A DNA stretch of 64,000 nt from Thermococcus zilligii AN1 (GCF_000258515.1 NZ_AJLF01000001.1:558001-622000); one strand, 5' to 3'. Shown: positions 38,506 through 48,006, counted from the first letter of the stretch. The notes: generated by a model from the letters alone, not told the origin. Program-made: numbers and translations.

Positions 38506-41289
38506 ATGCACCCCCTCCTAAGAAAGGCCATTGAAGAGCGCTTCGGAAGGCTCAACAGGCTCCAGCAGGATGCCTTTAAGGAGATTAGCTCGGGAAAGAG
38601 CGTCCTGATAATAGCTCCCACCGGCTCCGGCAAAACGGAGGCCGCTGTCCTTCCCGTGTTCAATGAAATCCTTAAGAACGGCCTTAGGCCGATTTCCGCC
38701 CTCTACATTGCCCCGCTCAAGGCTTTGAACAGGGACCTGCTCGACAGGCTCGAGTGGTGGGGGAGAAAGCTCGGAATAAGCGTTGAAGTGAGGCACGGCG
38801 ACACCTCAGCCCACAGAAAGGCAAAACAGACCAAAAAACCTCCCCAGATGCTCATCATAACCCCCGAAACCCTCGGCGTTATCCTGACGGTCAAACCCCT
38901 GCGGAAGTACCTGTCTAATGTTAAGTTCGTTATAGTTGATGAGATATCCGAGCTGGTGGACAACAAGCGCGGTGCCCAGCTCCTTCTAAACCTCGAGCGT
39001 TTGGCTGAGATAGCTGAGTTCAAGAGGATCGGAATGACGGCAACGGTCGGCAACGAGGAGGAGGTCAAGGAGTGGCTGAAGGCTGAGGTTATAGTGAAGC
39101 CACCCTGGAAGAAGGGCTACCGCTTCCACGTCCTCTACCCGACGCCGGACAAAGGGGATGAGGAGCTTGCGAGAAAGCTGAACCTCTCGCCTGAGATAGC
39201 GGCCCGTTTAAGGCTCCTCTGGGAGATCGTGGAAAAGCATGGAAAGGCCCTGGTTTTCACGAACACCCGCCAGTTCGCCGAGATTTTGGCCCACCGCCTG
39301 AAGACCTGGGGGAAGCCGGTGGAGGTTCACCACGGCTCCCTTTCCAAGGAGGCGAGAATAGCGGCCGAGAGGGCCCTGAAGGAGGGGAAAATCAAGGCTC
39401 TGATATGCACTTCCTCAATGGAGCTCGGCATAGACATAGGTGACGTCGACGTTGTGATTCAGTATATGAGCCCGCGCCAGGTCAACAGGCTCGTCCAGCG
39501 CGCCGGCAGGGCCAAACACAGGATAGGCGAGGTAAGCGAGGCCTACGTGATAACCTCCAACGTCGAGGACTACCTTCAGAGTTTAGTCATAGCGAAGCAC
39601 GCCCTTGAAGGCCGCTTTGAGGCCGTTGAGCCCATTGGAGGCCTTGACGTTCTCGCCCATTTCATCGTCGGCCTGCTCATCGAGCATAAGCGACTTCCCC
39701 GCGAGAGGCCCTACGAGATAGCGAGGAGGGCCCACGTTTACAGGGGGCTGGGCTGGGAGGACTACCTCGATGTCCTGAAGGTTCTGGAAGATTCCAAGCT
39801 TGTGGGCCACGATGAAGAGACGGGACTGCTCTACCTCCGCAGGGGGGCGTTCCAGTACTACTACGAGAACCTCTCAACGATACCGGACGAGGTCTCCTGG
39901 AGGGTCTTTGAAGTGGGGAGCGGGCACATCATAGGAAGGCTCGACGAGAGCTTCGTGATGGATCTTGAGGAGGGCCTGGACTTCGTGATGAACGGGCGGA
40001 GCTGGATAGTGCTCAGGATAGACGACGAGAGCCGTTTAATCAAGGTCCGCGAGAGCAAAAGCCTGGAGAGCGCGATACCGAGCTGGGAAGGCGAGTTGAT
40101 TCCCGTCCCCTTTGAGGTCGCGTTCTCCGTGGGCAGGCTGAAGAGGGAGTTAGCTTTTGACTTTGAGAAGGCAAAGGGCCTTCTGGAGGGCGTTGATTTC
40201 AGGGAGGAAGAACTGAGGAGAGCGGTTGAGGAGATAAGGGGAGGGCCCTTCTCAACGGACAGGGACATCGTGGTTGAGAGCACGCCAGAAGCGCTGGTAA
40301 TCCACGCGGACTTCGGCAACAGAGCCAACGAGGCCCTGGGGAGGCTCGTGCATTCTTTTTTAATCCTGCGCTACGGGAGGGTCTTCTCGGTTCGCGCGCA
40401 GGCCCACGCGGTGGTGTTCAAAACGCCATTCCAGCTGAACCCCGAGGAGGTGAAGCGTTACCTTTACGGGGGGCCGGAGAGCCTGGAATCTATAGTGGCG
40501 AGGGCGCTGAGGGACTCTCACGCCTACAGATGGAGAATGCTGAACGTGGCGAAGCGCTTCGGAGCATTGAGGAGAGATGCCAGGATAAGGCGCGTTGAGA
40601 GGCTCTTCGAGGGGACTGTTATCGAGAGGGAGACCCTGAACGAGCTCTACCATGATAAGGTGGACGTGAGCAAAGGAAAGCTGATCCTCGAGATGCTGAA
40701 GGCCGGCCTGCTCCGCGTGAAAACTGCCCTGAGGAGGGAGCCATCAACGCTGGCGAGGCTCAACATGACAGTCGGAGGGGAGTTTCTGCTCGGGGGAGTC
40801 CTGGAGAGGGACGAAATCCTTGAGCTGTTCAGGAACAGGCTGCTTGACCACGAGGTGGTCTTGGTCTGCACCAACTGCGGCTGGCACTCGAAGACAAAGG
40901 TTTCGAGGCTGGAGAGCATAAAGGACAGGGAGTGCCCGCGCTGTGGCTCAAGGATGCTGGCCGTTGCCCACCCGATTGATGTTGAGGAATTCCTCCCAGT
41001 TCTCGACAAAGTCCGGCGTGGAGAACCGCTCCGGGGGGACGAAGAGAGGGTCTACAGAAAACTGCTGAAGGCTGCTGACCTGGTTGATTCCTACGGCTTC
41101 GAGGCAGTTTTGGCTTTGGCCAGCTATGGGACGGGGCCGGACACCGCGGCGAGGCTTTTAGGCCAGTATAAGGGGGATGCCCTCCTGGTGGCTCTAATGG
41201 AGCGCGAAAGGGAGTTCATACGGACGAGGAGGTTCTGGGCGGAGGACAGGGACAGGACAGGGGAGCAGCCAGGGGAAAACAACGCGTAA
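38506..41289 (+). CDS. lhr: Lhr-type superfamily 2 helicase
   Basis: A 927-residue DNA/RNA helicase. Motifs: Q-like NRLQQDAF, I IIAPTGSGKTEAA (about residue 38), Ia YIAPLKALNRD, II VIVDEISELVD (DEIS rather than DEVH), III MTATVGN, IV ALVFTNTRQFAE, V SSMELGIDIGDVDVVIQ and VI RLVQRAGRAKHR. A winged helix and Lhr-core domains follow, and a zinc-binding Cys set (CTNCGWHSK ... ECPRCGSRM, about 785-820) is near the end. Archaeal Lhr proteins unwind branched DNA and RNA:DNA hybrids in repair. ATG 38506 has no strong binding site. Confidence 0.9.
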   Translation: MHPLLRKAIEERFGRLNRLQQDAFKEISSGKSVLIIAPTGSGKTEAAVLPVFNEILKNGLRPISALYIAPLKALNRDLLDRLEWWGRKLGISVEVRHGDTSAHRKAKQTKKPPQMLIITPETLGVILTVKPLRKYLSNVKFVIVDEISELVDNKRGAQLLLNLERLAEIAEFKRIGMTATVGNEEEVKEWLKAEVIVKPPWKKGYRFHVLYPTPDKGDEELARKLNLSPEIAARLRLLWEIVEKHGKALVFTNTRQFAEILAHRLKTWGKPVEVHHGSLSKEARIAAERALKEGKIKALICTSSMELGIDIGDVDVVIQYMSPRQVNRLVQRAGRAKHRIGEVSEAYVITSNVEDYLQSLVIAKHALEGRFEAVEPIGGLDVLAHFIVGLLIEHKRLPRERPYEIARRAHVYRGLGWEDYLDVLKVLEDSKLVGHDEETGLLYLRRGAFQYYYENLSTIPDEVSWRVFEVGSGHIIGRLDESFVMDLEEGLDFVMNGRSWIVLRIDDESRLIKVRESKSLESAIPSWEGELIPVPFEVAFSVGRLKRELAFDFEKAKGLLEGVDFREEELRRAVEEIRGGPFSTDRDIVVESTPEALVIHADFGNRANEALGRLVHSFLILRYGRVFSVRAQAHAVVFKTPFQLNPEEVKRYLYGGPESLESIVARALRDSHAYRWRMLNVAKRFGALRRDARIRRVERLFEGTVIERETLNELYHDKVDVSKGKLILEMLKAGLLRVKTALRREPSTLARLNMTVGGEFLLGGVLERDEILELFRNRLLDHEVVLVCTNCGWHSKTKVSRLESIKDRECPRCGSRMLAVAHPIDVEEFLPVLDKVRRGEPLRGDEERVYRKLLKAADLVDSYGFEAVLALASYGTGPDTAARLLGQYKGDALLVALMEREREFIRTRRFWAEDRDRTGEQPGENNA

Positions 41290-41336
41290 TAGCCCTCGTA
41301 ACAAAATGAAAAAAGCAGGCGATAAGGGCGTGAAAG

Positions 41337-41516
41337 TCAAAGGTGTCTGGCGTAGAGGGTCTTCTTGCCCTCTGCCTGAGCCCTCTTGACGGCCTTCTCG
41401 AGGAGGGCCTTGAGCTCGGCCTCAAGGGCGTCGTAGAACTCCGGACTGATCCTCATCTCGGCGTCGATGGCCTTAACGGCCTCCTTAACCTTTGACTTAA
41501 CTATCATCTCGGCCAT
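41337..41516 (-). CDS. DUF1931 family histone-fold protein
   Basis: A 59-residue protein: MAEMIVKSKVKEAVKAID, then AEMRISPEFYDALEAELKAL, then LEKAVKRAQAEGKKTLYARHL. The short helix, long central helix and the ending KKTLYARHL resemble the histone fold of the small archaeal DUF1931 proteins. It may bind DNA or a histone-like partner. The gene is short enough to be overlooked. The start ATG 41516 has GGAGGTG nine bases before it. A 9-bp hairpin sits at the predicted mRNA 5' end, just upstream of that binding site. Confidence 0.85.
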   Translation of the reverse strand: MAEMIVKSKVKEAVKAIDAEMRISPEFYDALEAELKALLEKAVKRAQAEGKKTLYARHL

Positions 41517-41535
41517 TTTCTAACACCTCCTTCGT

Positions 41536-41556
41536 GAGCTGTCCCCGGGACAGCTC
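41536..41556 (-). promoter_or_regulatory. 5' leader hairpin of DUF1931 gene
   Basis: GAGCTGTCC (minus strand 41556-41548) pairs perfectly with GGACAGCTC (41544-41536) around CGG. The TATA box (41587-41579) puts the start point near 41557, so the hairpin would be the very first structure of the mRNA, five bases before the GGAGGTG binding site. It could stabilise the mRNA or gate translation. Confidence 0.5.
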
Positions 41557-41571
41557 CGCCCCTATCTGGGA

Positions 41572-41609
41572 GGCAGAGTTTATAATTTTTCCTCTGCCGG
41601 CCTGCAGAG
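41572..41609. promoter_or_regulatory. inverted repeat GGCAGAG/CTCTGCC around TATA box
   Basis: GGCAGAG (41572-41578) and CTCTGCC (41592-41598) flank the TATA box of the DUF1931 gene, and a third copy of the core, GCAGAG, is at 41604-41609. A regulator that binds the two arms would cover the TATA box. The same word pair occurs at the DRG promoter. Confidence 0.4.
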
Positions 41610-41653
41610 CAAAAGGTTAAATCCCTGAAACCCTACTACGATAAGGTGATGGG

Positions 41654-42964
41654 ATGAGGGTAGCCCTTGTGGACGGTGAACACTATCCCGACGTGGTGAA
41701 ATGGGCCATTGAAATGCTCGGGAACGTTTGTTGCGCCGTCTTCCTCGGTGGAAGTGAGAAGATCGGGGGTCTGGAGCAGGTAAAGAAGAAATTGGGGATT
41801 AAAGTCTACCACGACCCCTCCGATTACCTCTCCGCACTCTCCAGGGCCCTGCGGGAGAACCCGGGGGTAGAAGAGGTGGTCGACCTGAGCGACGAACCGG
41901 TTCTCAATTACGAGGATAGATTCAGAATCGCCTCCCTCTGCATGCTTCACGGCGTTGCCTACAGGGGTGCCGACTTCGAGTTCAGGCCGAAGCCCATGAA
42001 AAGAACGGAGAAGCCGAGTATAGCCGTAATTGGGACCGGAAAGCGCGTTGGAAAGACGGCCGTGAGCGGCTTCGTGGCAAGAACCCTGAAGGAGATCGCA
42101 AACCCCGTGGTTGTAACGATGGGGCGCGGCGGGCCGGAGGAGCCCGAGCTGATAAGAGGGGAGGAATTTGAGCTGACCCCGGAGTTCCTCCTCAGGCTTT
42201 CCGAAAGTGGCAGGCACGCCGCTTCGGATCACTTTGAGGATGCCCTGACATCCCGCGTAACAACTATAGGCTGCCGCCGCTGTGGAGGGGGTATGGCGGG
42301 CTTTCCACTGTTTGATGTCGTTGACAAAGGTGTCGAGCTGGCTGAGAAGTTACCGAATGACCTGATAATCTTAGAGGGGAGCGGTGCGACCTTCCCGGCT
42401 TACAGGGCTGACGCCTATATAACCGTTGTCAGCGCCCTGCAAAAGCTGGACTTCATAAGGGGCTACTTCGGCCCCTTCAGGCTTTCCCTCGCTGACATCG
42501 TGGTGGTCACCATGGCGGATCTCGTTGGGGAAGAAAAGCTGGAAGCCCTCAAAGGGGCCATCCTGGATATAAACCCCTCCGCTGAGCTTCACGTCACGAC
42601 CTTCAGGGCGAGACCCCTCGGGCCAGTGGAGGGGAAGAGGGTCGGCCTCGTCATGACATCGGAGCCCGCCCTCGAAACCATGAGAGGGCACCTCGAAAAC
42701 CTCGGCGCGGAGGTTATGGCGATGTCGGGCAACCTTTCACGTAGACCTGCCCTGAGGGAAGACCTGGAGAAGTTCAAAGGTATAGATGCGGTGGTGGTGG
42801 AGCTCAAGGCGGCGGCAGTGGACGTTGTCACGGGATGGGCGCTTGAGAGGGGAATCGAGGTCATCTACCTCGACAACGAGCCGGTGAACCTGGACGGGAA
42901 GGATTTAAGGCAGTCAGTGCTGAAACTCGGGAGGAAGGTTCTCTCAAGGGGGTCTGCGGGTTGA
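41654..42964 (+). CDS. cpgS: cyclic 2,3-diphosphoglycerate synthetase
   Basis: A 436-residue homologue of the Methanothermus enzyme that closes 2,3-diphosphoglycerate to the cyclic form using ATP. It begins [20 protein letters not shown], has a P-loop [20 protein letters not shown] (about residue 122) and the cluster [18 protein letters not shown], followed by [14 protein letters not shown] and the ATP-site strand [16 protein letters not shown]. Two Cys in CRRC and the earlier MLGNVCC are notable. ATG 41654 follows AAGGTGATGGG. It overlaps 2-phosphoglycerate kinase by four bases, making a complete cDPG pathway. Confidence 0.9.
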   Translation: MRVALVDGEHYPDVVKWAIEMLGNVCCAVFLGGSEKIGGLEQVKKKLGIKVYHDPSDYLSALSRALRENPGVEEVVDLSDEPVLNYEDRFRIASLCMLHGVAYRGADFEFRPKPMKRTEKPSIAVIGTGKRVGKTAVSGFVARTLKEIANPVVVTMGRGGPEEPELIRGEEFELTPEFLLRLSESGRHAASDHFEDALTSRVTTIGCRRCGGGMAGFPLFDVVDKGVELAEKLPNDLIILEGSGATFPAYRADAYITVVSALQKLDFIRGYFGPFRLSLADIVVVTMADLVGEEKLEALKGAILDINPSAELHVTTFRARPLGPVEGKRVGLVMTSEPALETMRGHLENLGAEVMAMSGNLSRRPALREDLEKFKGIDAVVVELKAAAVDVVTGWALERGIEVIYLDNEPVNLDGKDLRQSVLKLGRKVLSRGSAG

Positions 42965-43836
42965 TAATCGTTACAGACGCCGAAAGGAAGATCAGGCTCC
43001 CCTTCTCAAGGGGCATACTCACCAGGTCGATAACCCTGGCCGGTGTCGACGTTGGCGTTGCCTACGTTATAGCAACAGAGGTTCAGAAGGAGCTTGAAAG
43101 GGGGAAGAAGCACGTCGTCACAACCGACGAGATAAGGGAGCTCACTTACTCGAAGCTCCTGGAGAGGGGCCTCAAGGACGCGGCCGAGAGGTACCTGTTC
43201 TGGAGAACCCTGGGGCGGAAGCGCGTGAGGTTGGCCGTCCTCCTGGGGGGCACCACGGGCGTCGGGAAGTCAACGATAGCCACCGAGCTGGCGTTCAGGC
43301 TCGGAATAAGGAGCATCATAGGAACAGACACCATAAGGGAGGTGCTCAGAAAGGTCATAGCCAGGGAACTCCTCCCGGACATCCACGTCTCGTCCTTCCT
43401 CGCCTCGGAGGTCGTGAACGTGCCCCGGGGAATGGACCCGCTCGTGTACGGCTTCGAAACCCAGGTCAAGCACGTCTCAGTCGGGATAAGGGCCGTCCTG
43501 GAAAGGTCGCGCAGGGAAGGGCTTAACGCGCTCATCGAGGGGATCCACGTCGTTCCCGGTTTCATAGAGACCAGCGGAAACGAGTTCATGTACGTGATAA
43601 CCGTCCCGAGCGAGGAGTATTTGGTCTCCCATTTCTACGAGAGGGCACAATATTCGGCGAGGGGCGCGGAGAGGTACATTGAGAACGTCGACAGGATAAT
43701 GGCCATCCAGGAGTACCTGGTTGAGAGGGCCAGAGAGTTCGGTGTCCCCGTGATAGAGAACGTCGAGCTTGAAAGCACGGTCTCGGCAATAATGGAGGAC
43801 ATGATGAACAAGCTCAAGGGGAAAGATGGGGGCTAA
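42961..43836 (+). CDS. 2-phosphoglycerate kinase
   Basis: A 291-residue kinase that makes 2,3-diphosphoglycerate from 2-phosphoglycerate. An N-terminal ATP-cone-like region ([20 protein letters not shown], then [14 protein letters not shown]) precedes the P-loop [20 protein letters not shown] (about residue 97), then [25 protein letters not shown] and [10 protein letters not shown]. This order is typical for the archaeal 2PGK. The start is TTG 42961, overlapping the cpgS stop (TTGA), with GGGGGTCTGC upstream. Together the genes should make the thermoprotectant and phosphate store cDPG from a glycolytic intermediate. Confidence 0.9.
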   Translation: MIIVTDAERKIRLPFSRGILTRSITLAGVDVGVAYVIATEVQKELERGKKHVVTTDEIRELTYSKLLERGLKDAAERYLFWRTLGRKRVRLAVLLGGTTGVGKSTIATELAFRLGIRSIIGTDTIREVLRKVIARELLPDIHVSSFLASEVVNVPRGMDPLVYGFETQVKHVSVGIRAVLERSRREGLNALIEGIHVVPGFIETSGNEFMYVITVPSEEYLVSHFYERAQYSARGAERYIENVDRIMAIQEYLVERAREFGVPVIENVELESTVSAIMEDMMNKLKGKDGG

Positions 43837-45329
43837 GCCTTTCTCTTCCATATTCCGAGGAGCTTCTTGCTCCCCCAGGTTGACTGGACTTCCCAGACCA
43901 CTACCATGTCGGTGTAGATGTCTATTAAGTTAAAGCTGTTTCCGAAGGGGTTCCTGTGGAGCTCCCAGCTGATGGAACCGGAGTTTACTATCGGCGTGTT
44001 CTCTATCTTGACCCCGTAGGCGTTGCCGCCGTGGCCGGTAAGGACCAGCTCTGTCCCCTCGTCGGTTAGTACTTTCAGCACATCGCCGGCATCTTCAAGG
44101 AAGCCGACTTCCCTGCTCCTCGGTATGGGTATGACGTTGTGGTGGAGGGCCACGATCCTGAACTTTCCCTCATGCTCCTGCAGAATCCCTCTGAGCTTTT
44201 TCTGTCCCATCCAGCCGACCACACCTATCGGCGTCTCGTACTGGGCTGTCAGGAGGGGGATTACGACGACGTCGTTGAGCTCCATTATCTCCGGCTCCCC
44301 AAAGTACTCCTGGAACAGCTCGTAGCCAAGGTAAGTTATGTCGTTGTGGCCTGGAATCACTATCTTGGGAACCCCGACTTCCCTGTAGTATTCGTAGGCC
44401 ATCTCATAGTAGCGCTCTATTCCTGCATCGACGATGTCCCCGTTGTGGATAACCAGGTCGGGCTTTAGTCTCTCGTTTATCATCCTGATGGCGTTCTCCA
44501 GCGTCTTTTTTCTGAAGTAGACCCTGTCGGAAACGTTGCTTTCGCTTACCTGCGCTATCCGGAGGATCCTTTTTCCGCCGGGAATGAATATCTTCGGCCT
44601 CACGGGTTTGTGCTCCTTGCTGACCTCATCCCCGATTACGCGCCTTATCGTTACTTTTACCCCACCGTCGTGGAGCTCTATTATGCTGTAGCTGTTGACG
44701 TCTCCCCTCCTGGTCTTTTTGCAGGAGGTGCAGCCCGCGTTGTCTATAACGAGATCCTCAACGCGGTAGACGTTGGGGACATGCTTGTGGCCGCAGGTGT
44801 ATAAGGTGACCTCGTTCCTCAAAAGAAGGTCGAGAACGTCGCCTGCGTTGAAGAGGACGTTCCGCTCCCTCCCGGTGTCGGGAAGGGGAACGAGGTGGTG
44901 GTGAGCGGCGACTATTTTGAACTTTCTCTCAGAGTACTCCTCGAGCTTTTCCTTGAGCCAGCGGAACTTTTGGCCGCCTATCCTGCCGTCGCTTAAATCG
45001 GGAATCGTTGAGTCCACCCAGATAACTACCCCGTCCCTGAACTCGTAGACACCGTTCAGCGGGCCTATGAAGTCCTCAAAGAGCTTGTAGCCGACGTTCC
45101 TGACGTCGTGGTTTCCGGGAAGAACGACAAGGGGCTTTTTTATTTTCTTGAGCTGGTAAGCCGCCTGCTCGTACTCCTCGCGGAGGCCCTGGTCGGTTAT
45201 GTCCCCGGTATGGATGACGAAATCGAAGTTGCCCCTGTTGATCTCCTCCACTATGAGGTCGAAGGCGTAGCTCTTAAAGGCCCCCTCACCGGTTATGTGG
45301 GTGTCGCTTATGTGGGCTATCCTCACCAT
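43833..45329 (-). CDS. tandem metallophosphoesterase protein
   Basis: A 498-residue duplicated calcineurin-like protein. The first domain has full motifs: [39 protein letters not shown] and TCGHKHVPN. The second begins near residue 255 and repeats the pattern with changed metal ligands: [41 protein letters not shown] and [10 protein letters not shown]. The DxH of motif I is lost and GNHD became GHND, so the second domain is probably inactive and may bind a substrate or partner. ATG 45329 follows GGAGTGATGGGC. It overlaps the CBS gene upstream; the long reading starts at 45338. Confidence 0.82.
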   Translation of the reverse strand: MVRIAHISDTHITGEGAFKSYAFDLIVEEINRGNFDFVIHTGDITDQGLREEYEQAAYQLKKIKKPLVVLPGNHDVRNVGYKLFEDFIGPLNGVYEFRDGVVIWVDSTIPDLSDGRIGGQKFRWLKEKLEEYSERKFKIVAAHHHLVPLPDTGRERNVLFNAGDVLDLLLRNEVTLYTCGHKHVPNVYRVEDLVIDNAGCTSCKKTRRGDVNSYSIIELHDGGVKVTIRRVIGDEVSKEHKPVRPKIFIPGGKRILRIAQVSESNVSDRVYFRKKTLENAIRMINERLKPDLVIHNGDIVDAGIERYYEMAYEYYREVGVPKIVIPGHNDITYLGYELFQEYFGEPEIMELNDVVVIPLLTAQYETPIGVVGWMGQKKLRGILQEHEGKFRIVALHHNVIPIPRSREVGFLEDAGDVLKVLTDEGTELVLTGHGGNAYGVKIENTPIVNSGSISWELHRNPFGNSFNLIDIYTDMVVVWEVQSTWGSKKLLGIWKRKA

Positions 45330-45334
45330 GCCCA

Positions 45335-45745
45335 TCACTCCGTCGCTATGGCAGTTTCGAGCTTCCTCCTGCTGGCCTCAAGGAGGTCGCTTATGGAGAA
45401 GATTCCGACTATCCTTCCACCCTCTTCTATGAGAACGTGCTTGATGCCCTTCTTCGAAAGAACGTCCAGAACCTCCCTCAGAGTGGCCGTTGAAGGAACC
45501 GTGACGAGGTCTTTGGTCATTACCTCCTTTACCGGTGTCGTGTTGGGCAGCCCCGGAATGACGAGCCTCTTTATTATGTCCCCCTTGGTGAGGAAGCCAA
45601 CGACGTTCCCGCTATCATCAACAACGACCAGGGAGCCTATGTCGAACTCGGCCATTACCTCGCTGGCCCTCTTTACGGTGTCGTCGGGCTTAACCCCTAT
45701 CAGCTTTCTCTTCATGTAGACCTTGATGGGAGCCTTCAGCTCCAT
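45335..45745 (-). CDS. CBS domain pair protein
   Basis: A 136-residue protein of two tandem CBS domains. First: YMKRKLIGVKPDDTVKRASE, then DIGSLVVVDDSGNVVGFLTKGDI. Second: VMTKDLVTVPSTATLREVLD, then GIKHVLIEEGGRIVGIFSISDL. Such a Bateman module binds adenine nucleotides such as AMP or ATP and regulates partners. The next gene, a tandem phosphoesterase, starts beside or within its stop, so the two may form one functional unit: nucleotide sensing coupled to phosphoester hydrolysis is a reasonable but unproved reading. Confidence 0.85.
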   Translation of the reverse strand: MELKAPIKVYMKRKLIGVKPDDTVKRASEVMAEFDIGSLVVVDDSGNVVGFLTKGDIIKRLVIPGLPNTTPVKEVMTKDLVTVPSTATLREVLDVLSKKGIKHVLIEEGGRIVGIFSISDLLEASRRKLETAIATE

Positions 45746-45784
45746 GGAACCACCACCTAAGCTTATGCTCCGAAAGTATAAAAC

Positions 45785-46582
45785 CTACCCTAAAACCAGC
45801 TCCTGGACGCTGAACTTTTCCCCTTCGGGGTTTAACTCAACGTAAAAGGCAGTGCCGTTGACGGCGTTTCTCCAGCTGGCCCGGTGATAAAGCTCGAGCG
45901 TTGAGGATGCAACGGCAAAGAGGTTCTTCTCGCTTAAAACGATCTGCCTTGCGTAGTCCCAGTTCTCCCTCCTGAGAATGTACTCCGGCTCTGAGTAGGC
46001 CGTGACGAATCCTTTTATTGAGTCCGGAGTCAGGAACAGCGCCCCCGTGTTGAAGCTTGTTTTTGTCGTCCCCCTGATCTCCGAATAACGCTTCAGGAGG
46101 TCTTCTTTTGATAGGGACTCCAGCTTTCTTGAAAGGTAGGCACCGAAAACGTAGCTGTCAGAGGCGTTTTTAAGGTCTTCCCGGCTGAGTTCAGCCAGTC
46201 TAATTATTTCGTCCTTGTCTAAATCTCCGTTGTGGTAGAGCCAGAAGAAAAAGCCCCTTCCAGTGGAAAACGCGAAGGGCTGAACGTTGAAAAGCCCTTT
46301 AGTCCCCTGGCTGGCCGCCCTTGAGTGGGCCAGAAGAACGACGAAGCCATCGAGTGAAGTCTCAAGCTTTTCAACTCCTTCTTCGTCTTCAAAAACCGGT
46401 CTCCCGGAGCGGTAATGGTTCACAGCCCCCTTCCCTAAGAGGACGTAGCCCCAGCCGTCCCTGTGCTCCCTGCCTTTTCCCCTGGCTTCTTTGTATGGGT
46501 CGTTCTCCGAGGCGTCGATGAATGCCTCTAGCAGTGGCCGGATCCTCTTTCCTTCCCCGACTCCAAAAAGAACCCTGCACAT
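45785..46582 (-). CDS. class II glutamine amidotransferase-like Ntn hydrolase
   Basis: A 265-residue protein that starts MCRVLFGVGEG: after removal of Met the Cys is the N-terminal nucleophile of the Ntn-hydrolase family. Further marks are EHRDGWGYVLLGKGAVNHYR, LLAHSRAASQGTKGLFNVQPF and FFFWLYHNGDLDKD, equivalent to the HNG oxyanion region of GlxB/YafJ-like glutamine amidotransferases. There is no synthase domain, so it could act as a glutaminase subunit or amidohydrolase. The start is fixed by the Cys at position 2. Confidence 0.82.
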   Translation of the reverse strand: MCRVLFGVGEGKRIRPLLEAFIDASENDPYKEARGKGREHRDGWGYVLLGKGAVNHYRSGRPVFEDEEGVEKLETSLDGFVVLLAHSRAASQGTKGLFNVQPFAFSTGRGFFFWLYHNGDLDKDEIIRLAELSREDLKNASDSYVFGAYLSRKLESLSKEDLLKRYSEIRGTTKTSFNTGALFLTPDSIKGFVTAYSEPEYILRRENWDYARQIVLSEKNLFAVASSTLELYHRASWRNAVNGTAFYVELNPEGEKFSVQELVLG

Positions 46583-46672
46583 GGTGTTCACCGGGGATAA
46601 TAGTAAAAGCCTGCCAAAAACCTTTGCCAAAATCCTTTTAGGGGGTTGCAACGAATGAGTGCAGGTGAGTCA

Positions 46673-47611
46673 ATGGAGGACGTAAAGGCTCCCGTTTCTA
46701 AGGAAACCGGTGTTTCAATCCCGCCGGAGGTTAAGAACCTCAGCAGCATAGCGGCCAGCATAATGCGGGTTCTCAAGAAGATAAACGCCCACAGGAGCCT
46801 CTACGAAAGCAACGAGGAAGCGGTAAAGCAGCACTTAATCGGGGAGATAATGAGCTCCCTCGGCTGGGAATGGGACAACCCCGAGGAAGTCAGGCCGGAG
46901 TGGAGAACCGACGAGGGCAGGGCCGATTACGCCATAATCTTAGGTGGAGAGACAGTGGCTTATTTAGAGGCCAAGAACCTCGGGGTGGACATCCTGAAGA
47001 GGGAAGAGCCCCTGAGGCAGCTGGCAAAGTACTGCTTTTCCACGGGCGTGAGGTACGGGATACTTACCAACGGTGCCGCCTGGATAGTCGTTAAGGCCTT
47101 TGAAGCTGGTTCCAGTTTGGGGGAGAGAATACTGGTCTCGGTAGACCTCCTGAACGAGCCGCCCATGAAGGCCGCCCTTAAGATATCCCTCCTGGAAAAG
47201 GGGAGGATAACTGAAATGGAGAGGATTTCCTCCCTCCTGAAGGCCCTGGAGCTCAGCTTTATGGGGCTTGTAAAGGAAGGCTACCCCTCGGAGGCCCTTT
47301 TTGAGTACCTCAAAGTCGATAAGAATAAGAAAATCGTGCCGGTTTATCTCTTAGAAGGCCACGAAAACCCGAAGGCGGCTTACGTCTACGACAACGGCTG
47401 GAAAATGCTTCCCCTGTCAGAAAGAACTCTGAAGGGCGTCCTCCTGGCAGTCTTGCTCTATATAGGGCAGAAGGCCTTTGGTGACGAGAAGAGGGAGATA
47501 ATGGCCGCCTATGAGCAGCTAAAAAGGATACCCCTGGAACAGGGAAAGGCCCGCGAGATACTTATCGGGCTTGACGAGGAGAAAAAACTCAACATCTCGG
47601 TGGAGCTATGA
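46673..47611 (+). CDS. HsdR N-terminal-like PD-(D/E)XK nuclease, orphan
   Basis: A 312-residue protein. After a helical lead (NLSSIAASIMRVLKKINAHR), residues about 45-150 form the type I restriction enzyme R-subunit N-terminal nuclease: HLIGEIMSSLGWEWDNPEEV, then GRADYAIILGGETVAYLEAKNL with Asp and ExK catalytic residues, then LAKYCFSTGVRYGILTNGAAW. The remaining part is helical and has no helicase. No methylase or specificity gene is near. ATG 46673 is preceded by GGTGAG; ATG 46655 is possible. Its stop overlaps the start of a JAMM protease (ATGA). Confidence 0.75.
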   Translation: MEDVKAPVSKETGVSIPPEVKNLSSIAASIMRVLKKINAHRSLYESNEEAVKQHLIGEIMSSLGWEWDNPEEVRPEWRTDEGRADYAIILGGETVAYLEAKNLGVDILKREEPLRQLAKYCFSTGVRYGILTNGAAWIVVKAFEAGSSLGERILVSVDLLNEPPMKAALKISLLEKGRITEMERISSLLKALELSFMGLVKEGYPSEALFEYLKVDKNKKIVPVYLLEGHENPKAAYVYDNGWKMLPLSERTLKGVLLAVLLYIGQKAFGDEKREIMAAYEQLKRIPLEQGKAREILIGLDEEKKLNISVEL

Positions 47612-48006
47612 GGCTCATAATAAAGCGGAAAGACCTCGGAAAGATCCTCAAACTGGCGGAGGACAGCGACATCGAAGTCTGCGGCTTTTTGCTGGGGAAA
47701 AACAGCGGCGATGCAGATGTTGAGACCGTCCGTGAAACTGCCAACAGGCTTAACTCCCCAGTGGAGTTTGAAATAGACCCCCTTGAAATCTCCAAGATCC
47801 TGGACGAGGCCGAAAAGCTGGGCCTTGAAATCGTCGGGGTTTTTCATTCCCACCTGTGCTGTCCACCGGTTCCTTCCGGAAAAGATTTGAGAGGGATGAA
47901 ACTGTGGCGGAACGTCTGGCTCATAGTTACTCCCTCAGGGGATTTTCGGGCCTGGGTTGTGGGTGGGGATGATCTGGAAGAGGTAAAGATTGAGGTCACT
48001 CCCTGA
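47608..48006 (+). CDS. JAMM/MPN+ metalloprotease, desampylase-like
   Basis: A 132-residue single-domain JAMM protease. The zinc and catalytic residues are visible: Glu in IEVCGFLLGK (residue about 23), then VFHSHLCCPPVPSGKD with the two His, Ser and Asp of the HxH-x7-SxxD motif (about residues 79-92). Small archaeal JAMM enzymes of this type remove ubiquitin-like SAMP proteins from targets; the Pyrococcus enzyme PfJAMM1 is the studied example. It is coupled by ATGA to the upstream nuclease and converges with the AIR synthase-like gene, overlapping it by 11 bases. Confidence 0.85.
   Translation: MRLIIKRKDLGKILKLAEDSDIEVCGFLLGKNSGDADVETVRETANRLNSPVEFEIDPLEISKILDEAEKLGLEIVGVFHSHLCCPPVPSGKDLRGMKLWRNVWLIVTPSGDFRAWVVGGDDLEEVKIEVTP

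Noticed and set aside
38506-38796. Minus-strand open frames in the Lhr gene
   Set aside because: They overlap the helicase motifs on the plus strand and show no independent signal.
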